Shown: positions 1-6,517, counted from the first letter of the stretch. The stretch is 7,265 nt of DNA from an uncultured Bacillota bacterium (GCA_937916565.1 CALFSR010000088.1:1-7265), one strand, 5' to 3'. Program-made: numbers and translations. Notes: generated from the letters alone by a model not told the origin.

Positions 1-397
1 GCAGGCCCACGCGCTTAAGGAGTACGGGCGCAACATCGGCATGGCGTTTCAGGTCGTCGACGATCTGCTCGATGTGAGCGGGGAGGCGGAGGTCGTCGGC
101 AAGCCCGTCGGAAACGATCTTGCCGCCGGCATCGTGACGTTGCCGGTGATTTATCTTCTGCAGCGGGAAGGCATGCGGGAAAGGGTCGCGTCCATCCTGG
201 GCGAAGGTCCGGCCAGCAGCGACCGGGTGCGGGCGGTGCTGGAGCTCGTCCGCAGCAACGGCGCCATCGAGTACAGCCGGCAGGTCGCGGTGCGTTTTGC
301 CCGGAAGGCCCAGGAGCACCTGCTGGCTTTGCCGGACTGCGAGGGGCGCGACCTGTTGGCTCGCATCGCCGATGAGCTCTTGGAGCGAGCCTACTAG
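1..397 (+). CDS. hepT: Trans-polyprenyl diphosphate synthase, C-terminal part (HepT-like)
   Basis: The gene enters from the left edge (first full codon at position 2) and ends at TAG 395-397, leaving 131 C-terminal residues. The fragment holds the second aspartate-rich motif, DDLLD, encoded at 59-73 within FQVVDDLLD. This is the Mg2+-diphosphate site that binds the isoprenyl substrate in the trans-prenyltransferase family. It is followed by GKPVGNDL and a G-x-x-TLPVIYLL helix, both typical of the family. These enzymes extend allylic diphosphates with isopentenyl diphosphate at the inner face of the membrane to make the quinone side chain. In Bacillota the usual member is the catalytic subunit of heptaprenyl diphosphate synthase for menaquinone. 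Product chain length cannot be read from this end, because the residues that set it lie near the missing first Asp-rich motif. An octa- or solanesyl synthase is therefore possible. moaB follows after only 3 nt. Confidence 0.88.
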   Translation, partial: QAHALKEYGRNIGMAFQVVDDLLDVSGEAEVVGKPVGNDLAAGIVTLPVIYLLQREGMRERVASILGEGPASSDRVRAVLELVRSNGAIEYSRQVAVRFARKAQEHLLALPDCEGRDLLARIADELLERAY

Positions 398-400
398 CCT

Positions 401-919
401 ATGTCGTTTCGCATCGGCATCCTGACCGTGAGCGACCGCCGCGCGAGGGGGCTTGGGCCCGACGAGAGCGGCGCCCGGGCTGCCCAGCTGGTGGCCGGCC
501 TTGGAGAGGTCGCCTGCTACGAGGTCGTGCCGGACGAGCGGGACCGGATCGCCGACCGACTGTGCTATATGGCCGATGCGCTGGAGCTTGACCTGGTGCT
601 CACGACCGGCGGCACCGGGCTTTCGCCGCGGGATGTGACGCCCGAGGCCACTTTGTCGGTGGTCCAACGGCTCGTGCCGGGCTTGCCGGAGCTCATGCGG
701 GCGTACGGCGTCCAGCATCAGCGGCGGGCGGCGCTTTCGCGCTCGGTGGCGGGTGTGCGGGGGCGTACGCTGATCGTCAACTTGCCCGGCAGCCCCCGGG
801 GCGTCGAGGAGAGTTTGCACGCCATCATCGATCTGTTGCCGCACGCGCTGGACGTGCTCCGGGGCTCGCCTGGGGTTCACGAACCGGGCCGGGCTCTCGG
901 GTTCGAGGGGACGGGCTGA
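401..919 (+). CDS. moaB: MoaB/MogA family molybdenum cofactor biosynthesis protein
   Basis: The ATG start gives 172 residues, the normal size for a single-domain MoaB/MogA protein. The N-terminus begins the fold with GILTVSDR (residues 6-13). The molybdopterin-binding signature TTGGTGLSPRDVTPEAT is at residues 68-84, including the conserved Asp78 of PRDVTPE. A second conserved loop, NLPGSPRG, is at 127-134. Family members activate molybdopterin by adenylylation (MPT-AMP) in the cytoplasm before MoeA inserts the metal. Whether this one is functionally MogA or MoaB is not resolved by sequence alone. It sits 3 nt after the prenyl synthase stop and 25 nt before tatC, so it is probably co-transcribed. 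Its neighbour is informative, because many molybdoenzymes are folded with their cofactor and then exported by Tat. A GGAG at 382-385 is a rather distant ribosome site. Confidence 0.92.
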   Translation: MSFRIGILTVSDRRARGLGPDESGARAAQLVAGLGEVACYEVVPDERDRIADRLCYMADALELDLVLTTGGTGLSPRDVTPEATLSVVQRLVPGLPELMRAYGVQHQRRAALSRSVAGVRGRTLIVNLPGSPRGVEESLHAIIDLLPHALDVLRGSPGVHEPGRALGFEGTG

Positions 920-944
920 CGGGCGGGCGGGAGCGAATCCGGAC

Positions 945-1712
945 GTGTTGGGGGACGGGGAATCGGTGAGGGAACTGGACCTGGAGGACTCATCCTCCGA
1001 GTACGTGCTGCCGGAGATGACCACCGAGGAGCACCTTGCCGAGCTGCGCCGGCGCCTTCTCGTGTCCTTGGCCGCCCTGACCGCTGGGTCCGTTCTCGGC
1101 TGGTTCCTCGTACCCGACATGCTCCGGCGGTTCGCGGCGGACACCCAGCGTTCCGCGTTCGTGTTCGTGGCGCCGGCGGAGGCTTTTACCACGTACCTCA
1201 AGATGGCGGTGCTGATCGGGGCTGCCCTGGCGTCGCCGGTCATTGTGGTCCAGGCGTGGCGCTTCCTGCTCCCGGCGCTTTTTCCCCACGAGCAGCGGCT
1301 GCTGGCGCGTTACTTGCCGGCCTCCCTCGGCCTGTTTGCCCTTGGCGTCGCGTTCGGCCACTTCGGGGTGTACCCCGTCGCGCTGCGGTTCTTTCTCGGC
1401 TTCGGCAGCGAGAGCGTGCAGCCCGCTATCGCGGTGGGGCGGTTCCTAGGCTTTTTCATCTCCGTGACTTTGCCGTTTGGACTGGTGTTTCAGCTGCCGA
1501 TCGTGCTGTCCATCCTGGTGCGTCTGCAGATGGTTACGGTGTCCGGGCTTGCACGCCTGCGGAAGATGGTGTATTTCCTGGCCTTCGTGGTGGGCGCTAT
1601 TCTGACCCCGCCCGACGCGGCGTCCCAGGTGATGATGGCGCTGCCTTTGATCGTGATGTTTGAGGTAAGCCTGTGGCGCATGCGCAAGGGGGAGCGAAGC
1701 GGTGGCCGCTAA
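945..1712 (+). CDS. tatC: Sec-independent protein translocase TatC, first copy
   Basis: This encodes TatC, the receptor that binds twin-arginine signal peptides in the cytoplasmic membrane. The 255-residue protein shows six hydrophobic stretches, roughly at residues 38-56, 86-108, 124-147, 166-190, 208-219 and 226-244. Canonical signal-recognition residues are kept: HLAELRRRL at 30-38 (Glu33, equivalent to E. coli Glu15) and LFPHEQR at 112-118 (Glu116, equivalent to E. coli Glu103). The conserved late loop TPPDAASQ is at 221-228 (Asp224). TM4 has FQLP (Gln183) where many TatC proteins have a Glu. The start is uncertain: GTG 945 has GGGAG 11 nt upstream, but GTG 966 also has a G-rich site close by. 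The acidic N-terminal tail before HLAELR is longer than usual, which supports the later start. No tatA or tatB gene is in the window. The end overlaps the second tatC by 11 nt. Confidence 0.95.
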   Translation: MLGDGESVRELDLEDSSSEYVLPEMTTEEHLAELRRRLLVSLAALTAGSVLGWFLVPDMLRRFAADTQRSAFVFVAPAEAFTTYLKMAVLIGAALASPVIVVQAWRFLLPALFPHEQRLLARYLPASLGLFALGVAFGHFGVYPVALRFFLGFGSESVQPAIAVGRFLGFFISVTLPFGLVFQLPIVLSILVRLQMVTVSGLARLRKMVYFLAFVVGAILTPPDAASQVMMALPLIVMFEVSLWRMRKGERSGGR

Positions 1713-2436
1713 CCCGTCCGGCGAAGCTGTTGCAACCCAGGAGCTAACCCAGCGGCTGATCGAGGTCAGGACCCGCATCCTCCGTTCGTTCGCGTTTTTC
1801 GTCCTGGCCAGCGTCGTCGCGTATGTCTTCAGCCAGCAGGCCCTGGACGACATGCGGGCGCGGCTGCCCGAAGGCAGCGAGCTTGTGTTTCTTGCCCCGT
1901 CGGAGGCGTTCTTTGCCCGCATTAAGCTGGCCCTCGCCGGCGGCCTCCTGCTGTCCTTTCCTTTCTTGATGTACCAAGTGCTCGGCTTCGTTTCACCATT
2001 TCTCAAGCCCAGGGATCGCCGGCTCGGGCTGCTGTTGATTCCCTTGTCGTTCGCGTTGTTTCTGGCCGGCGTCGCCTTTAGCTACGCGGTGATGATGCCC
2101 TTCGCCTTGCGGTTTCTTCTGGGTTTCGGCGGTCCAGTGGTCGAGCCCATGCTGTCGGTGAGCCCGTATGTGAGTTTCGTGTTACTCCTTGTGCTGCCGC
2201 TCGGCCTCATCTTCCAGTTGCCTATCGTCATGGTATTCTTGACCCGGATGGGGCTCATCGACCCAGTAGAGATGGCCAAGCGCCGCAAGTACGCAGTGTT
2301 CGCCATCTTCGTCGTCTCGGCGGTGCTTACGCCCGCCGACGTGTTCTCGCAGCTGCTCCTGGCGGGCCCCCTTTTGGTCCTCTTTGAGCTGAGCCTGCTG
2401 GTGGCGCGGCTTGCGCGCCGGCGGGAGCGTGAGTGA
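1702..2436 (+). CDS. tatC: Sec-independent protein translocase TatC, second diverged copy
   Basis: A second TatC-family protein of 244 residues, translated from GTG 1702 with the ribosome site AAGGGGGAG 7 nt upstream, inside the end of the first tatC. It has the family's hydrophobic pattern (about residues 28-45, 76-97, 109-131, 156-180, 198-209 and 216-236). It also keeps the late loop TPADVFSQ (210-217, Asp213) and the TM4 motif FQLP (Gln172). It aligns closely with the first copy around ALRFLLGFGG and LGLIFQLPIVM. The recognition surface differs: HLxELR becomes RLIEVR (18-23, Glu21 kept), and the position of E. coli Glu103 is Asp105 in KPRDRR. Family knowledge ties these two sites to twin-arginine signal binding, so altered selectivity or a supporting role beside the first TatC is inferred. 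The C-terminus is strongly basic. Confidence 0.93.
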   Translation: MAANPSGEAVATQELTQRLIEVRTRILRSFAFFVLASVVAYVFSQQALDDMRARLPEGSELVFLAPSEAFFARIKLALAGGLLLSFPFLMYQVLGFVSPFLKPRDRRLGLLLIPLSFALFLAGVAFSYAVMMPFALRFLLGFGGPVVEPMLSVSPYVSFVLLLVLPLGLIFQLPIVMVFLTRMGLIDPVEMAKRRKYAVFAIFVVSAVLTPADVFSQLLLAGPLLVLFELSLLVARLARRRERE

Positions 2437-3244
2437 CACGGCGGGCACGCCCCTTGCAGGATGGCGCGTGCTGGTGACGCGCGCAGAGCACCAGGCCGAA
2501 GCCTTAAGCCGCGCCTTGGCGGCAGCCGGTGCGGAACCCGTCGAGCTGCCGGTCATCCGGCTCGGGCCGCCGCCGGAGCCCGAGCGGCTTGACGCAGCCT
2601 TACGGGCCTTGGCAACCTACGATTGGGTCGTGTTCACGAGCAGCAACACGGTCCGGGCCGTCGTTCGCCGCCTCGGCGGACTGGGCTTGCCCGCGACGGC
2701 CCTCGCGCGTTGCCGCCTCGCGGCCATCGGCCCGGCGACCGCCGCCGCCTTGCAAGAACACGGCCTGGCGGTGGAGGTCGTGCCGGACGAGTACGTGGCC
2801 GAGGGCGTGCTGGCTGCCTTGGCGGAGCGGGACACGTGGCCCGGCCGGCGGGTGCTTCTTCCCCGAGCCGCCCGGGCCCGGGAGACGCTGCCGGAAGGTT
2901 TGCGGGCCTTAGGGGCGAACGTGGACGTCGTGGCCGCCTACGCGACGGCGCCGGCGGAGCCGCCGCAGGCTGCGACGGTCGTGGCCGAGCTGGCCGGAGG
3001 ACGCATCCAGGCGGCAACGTTCACGAGCCCTTCCACGGTGCACGGTTTCGCCCGCCTCTGGAATAGGCACGGCGGCAGCCACGTGCCCTTCGTCGTGGCG
3101 TGCATCGGGCCCGTAACCGCTTCCGCGGCGCAGGAATGCGGGTTTCCGGTTCACGTCGTTCCGAAACGTTACACCGTGGCCGGGTTAGTTGAGGCGTTGG
3201 CGGCTTACCGGGTGAAAGGAGCGGGGAGAAGTGGGATTTCCTGA
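2429..3244 (+). CDS. hemD: Uroporphyrinogen-III synthase
   Basis: HemD closes hydroxymethylbilane, with inversion of ring D, to uroporphyrinogen III. This is the last step shared by haem, sirohaem and cobalamin. From GTG 2429 the product is 271 residues, and the two-lobed pattern of this fast-evolving family is clear. The first lobe starts at RVLVTRAE (13-20), with WVVFTSSNTVRAV (66-78), AAIGPATAAAL (98-108) and VVPDEYVAEG (117-126). The second lobe has VLLPRAARARE (142-152), a conserved Tyr in AAYAT (Tyr171), TFTSPSTVHGF (197-207), CIGPVTA (225-231) and YTVAGLVEAL (248-257). It is a single-domain enzyme, not fused to a methyltransferase. The start is uncertain: GTG 2429 overlaps the tatC stop by 8 nt but has GGGAG only 1 nt away. 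TTG 2411 and GTG 2468 are in-frame alternatives. The gene overlaps hemB by 14 nt. No hemA or hemC is visible in the window. Confidence 0.93.
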   Translation: MSDTAGTPLAGWRVLVTRAEHQAEALSRALAAAGAEPVELPVIRLGPPPEPERLDAALRALATYDWVVFTSSNTVRAVVRRLGGLGLPATALARCRLAAIGPATAAALQEHGLAVEVVPDEYVAEGVLAALAERDTWPGRRVLLPRAARARETLPEGLRALGANVDVVAAYATAPAEPPQAATVVAELAGGRIQAATFTSPSTVHGFARLWNRHGGSHVPFVVACIGPVTASAAQECGFPVHVVPKRYTVAGLVEALAAYRVKGAGRSGIS

Positions 3245-4214
3245 ACAGCGCCTGCGGCGGCTGCGCGCCACGGGCGGCCTGCGGCGGCTCGTGCGCGAAT
3301 GCCGGCTTGACCCTTCGGATTTCGTCTATCCGATGTTCGTAGTCCCCGGCAAGGAGCGCACGGAACCGGTGGCGGCCATGCCCGGCGTGGCGCGTCGCTC
3401 GCCGGACCTTGTTGTCGGGGAAGCAAAGCGCGCCTATGAGGCGGGCGTGCCCGCCATCATCTTGTTTGGCCTGCCGGCCGCCAAGGACGCCGAGGGAAGC
3501 CAGGCGTGGCAGGATGACGGTCCGGTGCAGGAGGCCATCCGGCGCATTAAGGACGCAGTGCCGGAGCTTGTGGTCATGACCGACGTCTGCCTTTGCCAGT
3601 ACACCGACCACGGCCATTGCGGCATCGTGTCGGGCGGCCGCATCGACAATGACGCGAGCCTGGAGCGCCTGGCCGCCATGGCGGTTTCGCACGCGCGCGC
3701 GGGGGCGGACGTGGTGGCGCCTTCGGACATGATGGACGGGCGTGTGGCCGCGATCCGCCGGGCGCTGGACAGCGAAGGGTTCTCCGAGGTCGCGATCTTG
3801 TCGTATGCGGCGAAGTATGCGTCGGCGTTCTACGGACCTTTCCGGGAGGCGGCGGATTCCGCTCCCCAGTTCGGCGATCGCCGCAGCTACCAGATGGATC
3901 CCGCCAACGCCCGGGAGGCGTTGCGGGAGGTCGCCCTGGACGTCGAGGAGGGCGCCGATGCCGTCATGGTGAAACCGGCCCTCGCGTACTTGGACGTCAT
4001 CGCCGCCGTCAGCCAGCGGTTCGACGTTCCGGTCGCGGCGTACGCGGTGAGCGGCGAATACTCGATGATCAAGGCCGCTGCCGCTGCGGGGTGGATCGAT
4101 GAGCGCGCCGTCGTGCTTGAGTACTTGACGGCCATCAAGCGGGCCGGCGCACGCTTTATCCTGACATACTACGCCGTGGACGCGGCGGGATGGCTGGAGG
4201 CGACGCGGGCATGA
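3231..4214 (+). CDS. hemB: Delta-aminolevulinic acid dehydratase (porphobilinogen synthase), zinc type
   Basis: HemB condenses two 5-aminolevulinate molecules into porphobilinogen in the cytoplasm. The product is 327 residues, the usual length. Both Schiff-base lysines are present: Lys195 in SYAAKYASAFYGPFR and Lys248 in VMVKPALAYLD. The metal site is the cysteine type, with Cys120, Cys122 and Cys130 in DVCLCQYTDHGHCG. This predicts a zinc-dependent active site rather than the Asp-rich, Mg-dependent form. Conserved blocks VAPSDMMDGR (162-171), YQMDPANAREA (220-230) and YAVSGEYSMI (271-280) are intact. GTG 3231 is chosen because AAAGGAG lies at 3215-3221 with a 9-nt spacing, and because the protein then begins at the family's usual N-terminus. 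The gene overlaps hemD by 14 nt and hemL by the 4-nt ATGA, so the three haem genes are probably translationally coupled. Confidence 0.98.
   Translation: MGFPEQRLRRLRATGGLRRLVRECRLDPSDFVYPMFVVPGKERTEPVAAMPGVARRSPDLVVGEAKRAYEAGVPAIILFGLPAAKDAEGSQAWQDDGPVQEAIRRIKDAVPELVVMTDVCLCQYTDHGHCGIVSGGRIDNDASLERLAAMAVSHARAGADVVAPSDMMDGRVAAIRRALDSEGFSEVAILSYAAKYASAFYGPFREAADSAPQFGDRRSYQMDPANAREALREVALDVEEGADAVMVKPALAYLDVIAAVSQRFDVPVAAYAVSGEYSMIKAAAAAGWIDERAVVLEYLTAIKRAGARFILTYYAVDAAGWLEATRA
4196..4200 (+). promoter_or_regulatory. Ribosome binding site that sets the hemL start
   Basis: GGAGG lies 10 nt before ATG 4211, which overlaps the hemB stop as ATGA. An in-frame ATG at 4190 lies upstream of this site and has no comparable Shine-Dalgarno sequence, so 4211 is preferred. 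Confidence 0.7.
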
Positions 4215-5518
4215 CGGTCGCCCATCCCGCGTCCCGGGAAGCGTTCGCGCGTGCCCTTCGCGTGATACCCGGCGGGGTCAACAGCCCGGTGCGCGCCTTC
4301 CGGGCCGTAGGCGGCGAGCCCGTGTTTTTCGCGCGCGGCGCCGGGGCGCACTTGTGGGATCTCGACGGAAACGCGTACATCGATTACGTCGGGTCGTGGG
4401 GGCCCCTCATCCTCGGCCACGCCCACCCGCGTGTGGTGGCGGCGGTGCAGGAGGCGGCGGCCCAAGGGACGAGCTTTGGCGCGCCCACCTTGGCCGAGCT
4501 GCACCTGGCGGAACTCATCGTGGAGGCTATCCCGTCGGTGGAGCGGGTGCGCCTGGTCAACTCGGGGACGGAAGCCGCCATGAGCGCGCTGCGCCTCGCC
4601 CGGGCCTACACGGGCCGGACCAAAGTCGTCAAGTTCGCCGGCTGCTACCACGGCCACGTGGACAGCCTTTTGGTGCAGGCGGGGTCGGGCGCCACGACGC
4701 TCGGCGTACCCGACAGCCCGGGGGTGACGCCCGCGGTCGCCGGGGAGACGCTCCTTGCGCCCTACAACGACCTTGAAGCGGTGGAGGCCCTCTTCGCCGC
4801 CCACGGCTCCGACATCGCGGCGGTCATCGTGGAACCGGTGGCCGGAAACATGGGGCTTGTGCTCCCGCGGCCGGGTTTCCTCGCCGGCCTGCGGGACATC
4901 ACCGCCCGCTACGGAAGTCTTCTCATCTTTGACGAGGTCATCACCGGCTTCCGGGTCGCGTACGGCGGGGCGCAAGCTCTATACGGCGTGAAGCCGGACC
5001 TGACGTGCCTCGGCAAGATCATCGGCGGCGGCATGCCCATCGGGGCTTACGGCGGGCGGGCGGACATCATGGAGATGGTGGCTCCGGCGGGACCGGTGTA
5101 CCAAGCCGGCACCTTGAGCGGCAACCCGCTCGCCGCGGCCGCAGGCGCGGCGACGCTGGAGGTGCTCAAGGAAGAAGGTGTGTACGAGCGGCTCGAGCAG
5201 GCGGGCAAGGAGCTGGCCCAAGGCTTGCGGGAGCAGGCCGCGCGGGCCGGCGTGCCGGTGCAGGTGAACCAGCTCGGATCGTGCATCACCGTGTTTTTCG
5301 CCGACGGGCCGGTGGTGGACTACGCCAGCGCCCGCCGCTCGGATACGGCCCGCTACGGCGCCTTTTTCCACAAGATGCTTGCCCGCTCCGTGTACTTGCC
5401 GCCGGCGCAGTTTGAGACTATGTTCGTGTCGCTGGCCCACAGCGGCGCGGACTTGGAGCGGACGGTGGCGGCGGCGGCCGAAGCCATGGCGGAACTGGCC
5501 CGGGGGGCTTTGGCGTAA
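4211..5518 (+). CDS. hemL: Glutamate-1-semialdehyde 2,1-aminomutase
   Basis: HemL moves the amino group of glutamate-1-semialdehyde to give 5-aminolevulinate, using pyridoxal phosphate. It is the second step of the C5 tetrapyrrole pathway. The 435-residue product is standard length. The N-terminus has PGGVNSPVRAF (20-30), a hallmark of this subgroup of class III aminotransferases. The cofactor-binding set is complete: NSGTEA (117-122) for the phosphate, CYHGH (145-149), Asp241 in FDEVITGFR for the pyridine nitrogen, and the Schiff-base Lys269 in LGKIIGGGMPIGAYGG. The active-site gate region AGTLSGNPLA is at 299-308. The presence of hemL implies the tRNA-dependent route (a hemA is expected elsewhere) rather than the glycine/succinyl-CoA route. 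The start at 4211 rests on the ribosome site and the ATGA overlap with hemB. Confidence 0.98.
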   Translation: MTVAHPASREAFARALRVIPGGVNSPVRAFRAVGGEPVFFARGAGAHLWDLDGNAYIDYVGSWGPLILGHAHPRVVAAVQEAAAQGTSFGAPTLAELHLAELIVEAIPSVERVRLVNSGTEAAMSALRLARAYTGRTKVVKFAGCYHGHVDSLLVQAGSGATTLGVPDSPGVTPAVAGETLLAPYNDLEAVEALFAAHGSDIAAVIVEPVAGNMGLVLPRPGFLAGLRDITARYGSLLIFDEVITGFRVAYGGAQALYGVKPDLTCLGKIIGGGMPIGAYGGRADIMEMVAPAGPVYQAGTLSGNPLAAAAGAATLEVLKEEGVYERLEQAGKELAQGLREQAARAGVPVQVNQLGSCITVFFADGPVVDYASARRSDTARYGAFFHKMLARSVYLPPAQFETMFVSLAHSGADLERTVAAAAEAMAELARGALA

Positions 5519-5530
5519 GCAAGGTCGGGG

Positions 5531-5537
5531 GGAGGTG
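5531..5537 (+). promoter_or_regulatory. Ribosome binding site that sets the MaoC-like gene start
   Basis: GGAGGTG sits in the 25-nt gap after hemL. Its GGAGG core is 8 nt before GTG 5544. Another in-frame GTG at 5535 lies inside the site itself and is therefore unlikely to be the start. Confidence 0.7.
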
Positions 5538-5543
5538 GGCCCC

Positions 5544-6026
5544 GTGCAGCACATCAGCGGCCGGCGCGCCCGCGCTTGGCGGCTGCAAGAACTGACCATC
5601 GGCCAGCGGGCCACGATCACCCGCCGGGTTACCTCACGCGAGGTGCTGCTTTACATGGGCGCGACGGGCGACCTCAACCCCGTCTACCTGGACCGCAACT
5701 ACGCCGCCCGCACACCCCTGGGCGAACCCGTCGTGCCAGCCGTGATGCTTTCCGGGTACGTCTACGCTCTCTTAACGCAGCACCTGCCCGGACCGGGCAC
5801 CGTGACGGTGTCGCAGTCGCTTCACTTCCTGCACCCGGTGCGCATCGGCGACACGCTCACGTTGAGCGCGGAGGTGGCCGCCAAGGACCTAGCGCGGGGA
5901 CGGGCTCGATTGCGGCTTGTCGCCCGCAACCAGCGCGGGCAGGAAGTCCTGGCGGGAGAAGTGGAGGTGTACCCGCCCCACGAGCTGCGGCCCGTCCTGA
6001 GCGATGCTTTCGAGGATTACGATTAG
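5544..6026 (+). CDS. MaoC-like hotdog-domain protein, catalytic His replaced
   Basis: A 160-residue protein with one MaoC/hydratase-type hotdog domain. Visible family features are VTSREVLLYMGATGDLNPVYLDRNYAA across residues 29-55, PLGEPVVPAVMLSGYV (58-73) and a second half with LHFLHPVRIGDTL (93-105). Catalytic R-specific hydratases of this fold use an Asp and a His in a D-x-N-P-x-H motif, followed by an HGM segment. Here Asp43 is kept, the His position is Tyr48, and HGM reads PAV (65-67). The protein may therefore be a non-catalytic subunit, like the HadA/HadC-type halves of acyl-ACP dehydratases, or an acyl-thioester binding protein; this is inference. No partner catalytic hotdog gene lies in the window. 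It sits between hemL and ndk with a 25-nt upstream gap and its own strong ribosome site. The true substrate is unknown. Confidence 0.85.
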   Translation: MQHISGRRARAWRLQELTIGQRATITRRVTSREVLLYMGATGDLNPVYLDRNYAARTPLGEPVVPAVMLSGYVYALLTQHLPGPGTVTVSQSLHFLHPVRIGDTLTLSAEVAAKDLARGRARLRLVARNQRGQEVLAGEVEVYPPHELRPVLSDAFEDYD

Positions 6027-6047
6027 CCGGCTGCCCGGCGCAGCCGG
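6027..6047 (+). other. Perfect 8-bp hairpin after the MaoC-like gene
   Basis: Immediately after the TAG at 6024-6026, CCGGCTGC (6027-6034) pairs exactly with GCAGCCGG (6040-6047) around a 5-nt loop. It is followed by TCATTTAAA rather than a T-run, so it is at best a weak terminator. It could equally be an RNA processing or stability element separating ndk from the upstream genes. The ndk ribosome site begins 13 nt later. Confidence 0.55.
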
Positions 6048-6076
6048 TCATTTAAACGGCAGGAGGTCAACAGTAG

Positions 6077-6478
6077 ATGGAACGCACGTTTGTGATGGTC
6101 AAGCCTGAAGGCGTGGAGAAGGGTCTCGTCGGCGAAGTGCTGGCCCGCATGGAGCGCAAGGGTCTCAAGATAACCCGCTTGGCCATGGGCCGCCTGGAGG
6201 CGAAGGTGGCGGAGGAACACTACGCGCACCTTAAGGACAAGCCCTTCTTCGGCGAGCTGGTTGAGTACATCACCTCGGGTCCGGTCGCCATGGCCGTGGT
6301 CGAGGGACCCAACGCGGTGCGGCACGTGCGCAACCTGATCGGTGCGACGAACCCGCTGGAAGCCGCTCCGGGCACCATTCGAGGCGATTTCGCGGTGGAG
6401 CTGCCCTACAACATCGTCCACGCTTCCGACAGCCCGGAAACCGCCGAAATCGAGATTAAGAGATTTTTTGGCGCGTAG
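6077..6478 (+). CDS. ndk: Nucleoside diphosphate kinase
   Basis: Ndk transfers the terminal phosphate of ATP to other nucleoside diphosphates through a phosphohistidine, balancing NTP and dNTP pools in the cytoplasm. The 133-residue protein is a typical short bacterial form. It opens with ERTFVMVKPEGV (2-13), containing the phosphate-binding Lys9. The nucleotide-site residues Tyr49, Arg85, Thr91, Arg102 and Asn112 are in place. The active-site His115 lies in NIVHASDS (112-119). KPFFGELV (55-62) and GTIRGDFAVE (99-108) are strongly conserved blocks. ATG 6077 is preceded by AGGAGG at 6061-6066 with 10-nt spacing. In Bacillus subtilis ndk directly follows hepT. Here the same two genes flank this region but seven genes lie between them. 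Confidence 0.98.
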   Translation: MERTFVMVKPEGVEKGLVGEVLARMERKGLKITRLAMGRLEAKVAEEHYAHLKDKPFFGELVEYITSGPVAMAVVEGPNAVRHVRNLIGATNPLEAAPGTIRGDFAVELPYNIVHASDSPETAEIEIKRFFGA

Positions 6479-6480
6479 TC

Positions 6481-6509
6481 CCGGAGGGATTGCACCACCC
6501 CGGCCTTTT
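6481..6509 (+). terminator. Possible weak intrinsic terminator after ndk
   Basis: CCGG at 6481-6484 can pair with CCGG at 6500-6503, and GG 6486-6487 with CC 6498-6499 past one bulged A, around a loop of about 10 nt. CC and TTTT (6506-6509) follow. The stem is short and interrupted, so termination would be partial at best. It overlaps the promoter proposed for the next gene. Confidence 0.3.
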
Positions 6510-6517
6510 GATATACT
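6490..6517 (+). promoter_or_regulatory. Candidate sigma-A-type promoter for the arginine decarboxylase gene
   Basis: TATACT at 6512-6517 matches the -10 consensus TATAAT at five of six positions. TTGCAC at 6490-6495 shares the TTG of the -35 consensus, and the spacer is 16 nt. The block TTTTGATATACTA is conspicuously AT-rich in otherwise GC-rich DNA. Transcription would start near 6524, about 30 nt before GTG 6555. It lies in the 76-nt gap after ndk, one of the two longest gaps of the window. Confidence 0.55.

Noticed and set aside
521..538. An 18-nt direct repeat, GAGGTCGTGCCGGACGAG, found in moaB and again in hemD at 2774-2791
   Set aside because: Both copies are in frame and encode the same short peptide EVVPDE in unrelated proteins. 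With the strong GC codon bias this is a plausible chance match, and nothing flanking it is shared.
2634..3017. Long open frame on the - strand within hemD
   Set aside because: It is rich in Pro, Arg and Ala as expected for an antisense frame of GC-rich coding DNA, resembles no family, and hemD on the + strand is clear. The same holds for the other - strand frames, such as 3021-3692, 4169-4975, 4979-5620 and 6516-7259.
2623..3066. Open frame on the + strand in another frame inside hemD
   Set aside because: The product is low-complexity Gly/Arg/Ala and fully contained in hemD, so it is a composition shadow.
5379..5543. Upstream extension of the MaoC-like frame into the end of hemL
   Set aside because: The added residues are Arg/Pro/Trp-rich and resemble a shadow of hemL. 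GTG 5544 has a well-placed GGAGG, so this is not a fusion protein.
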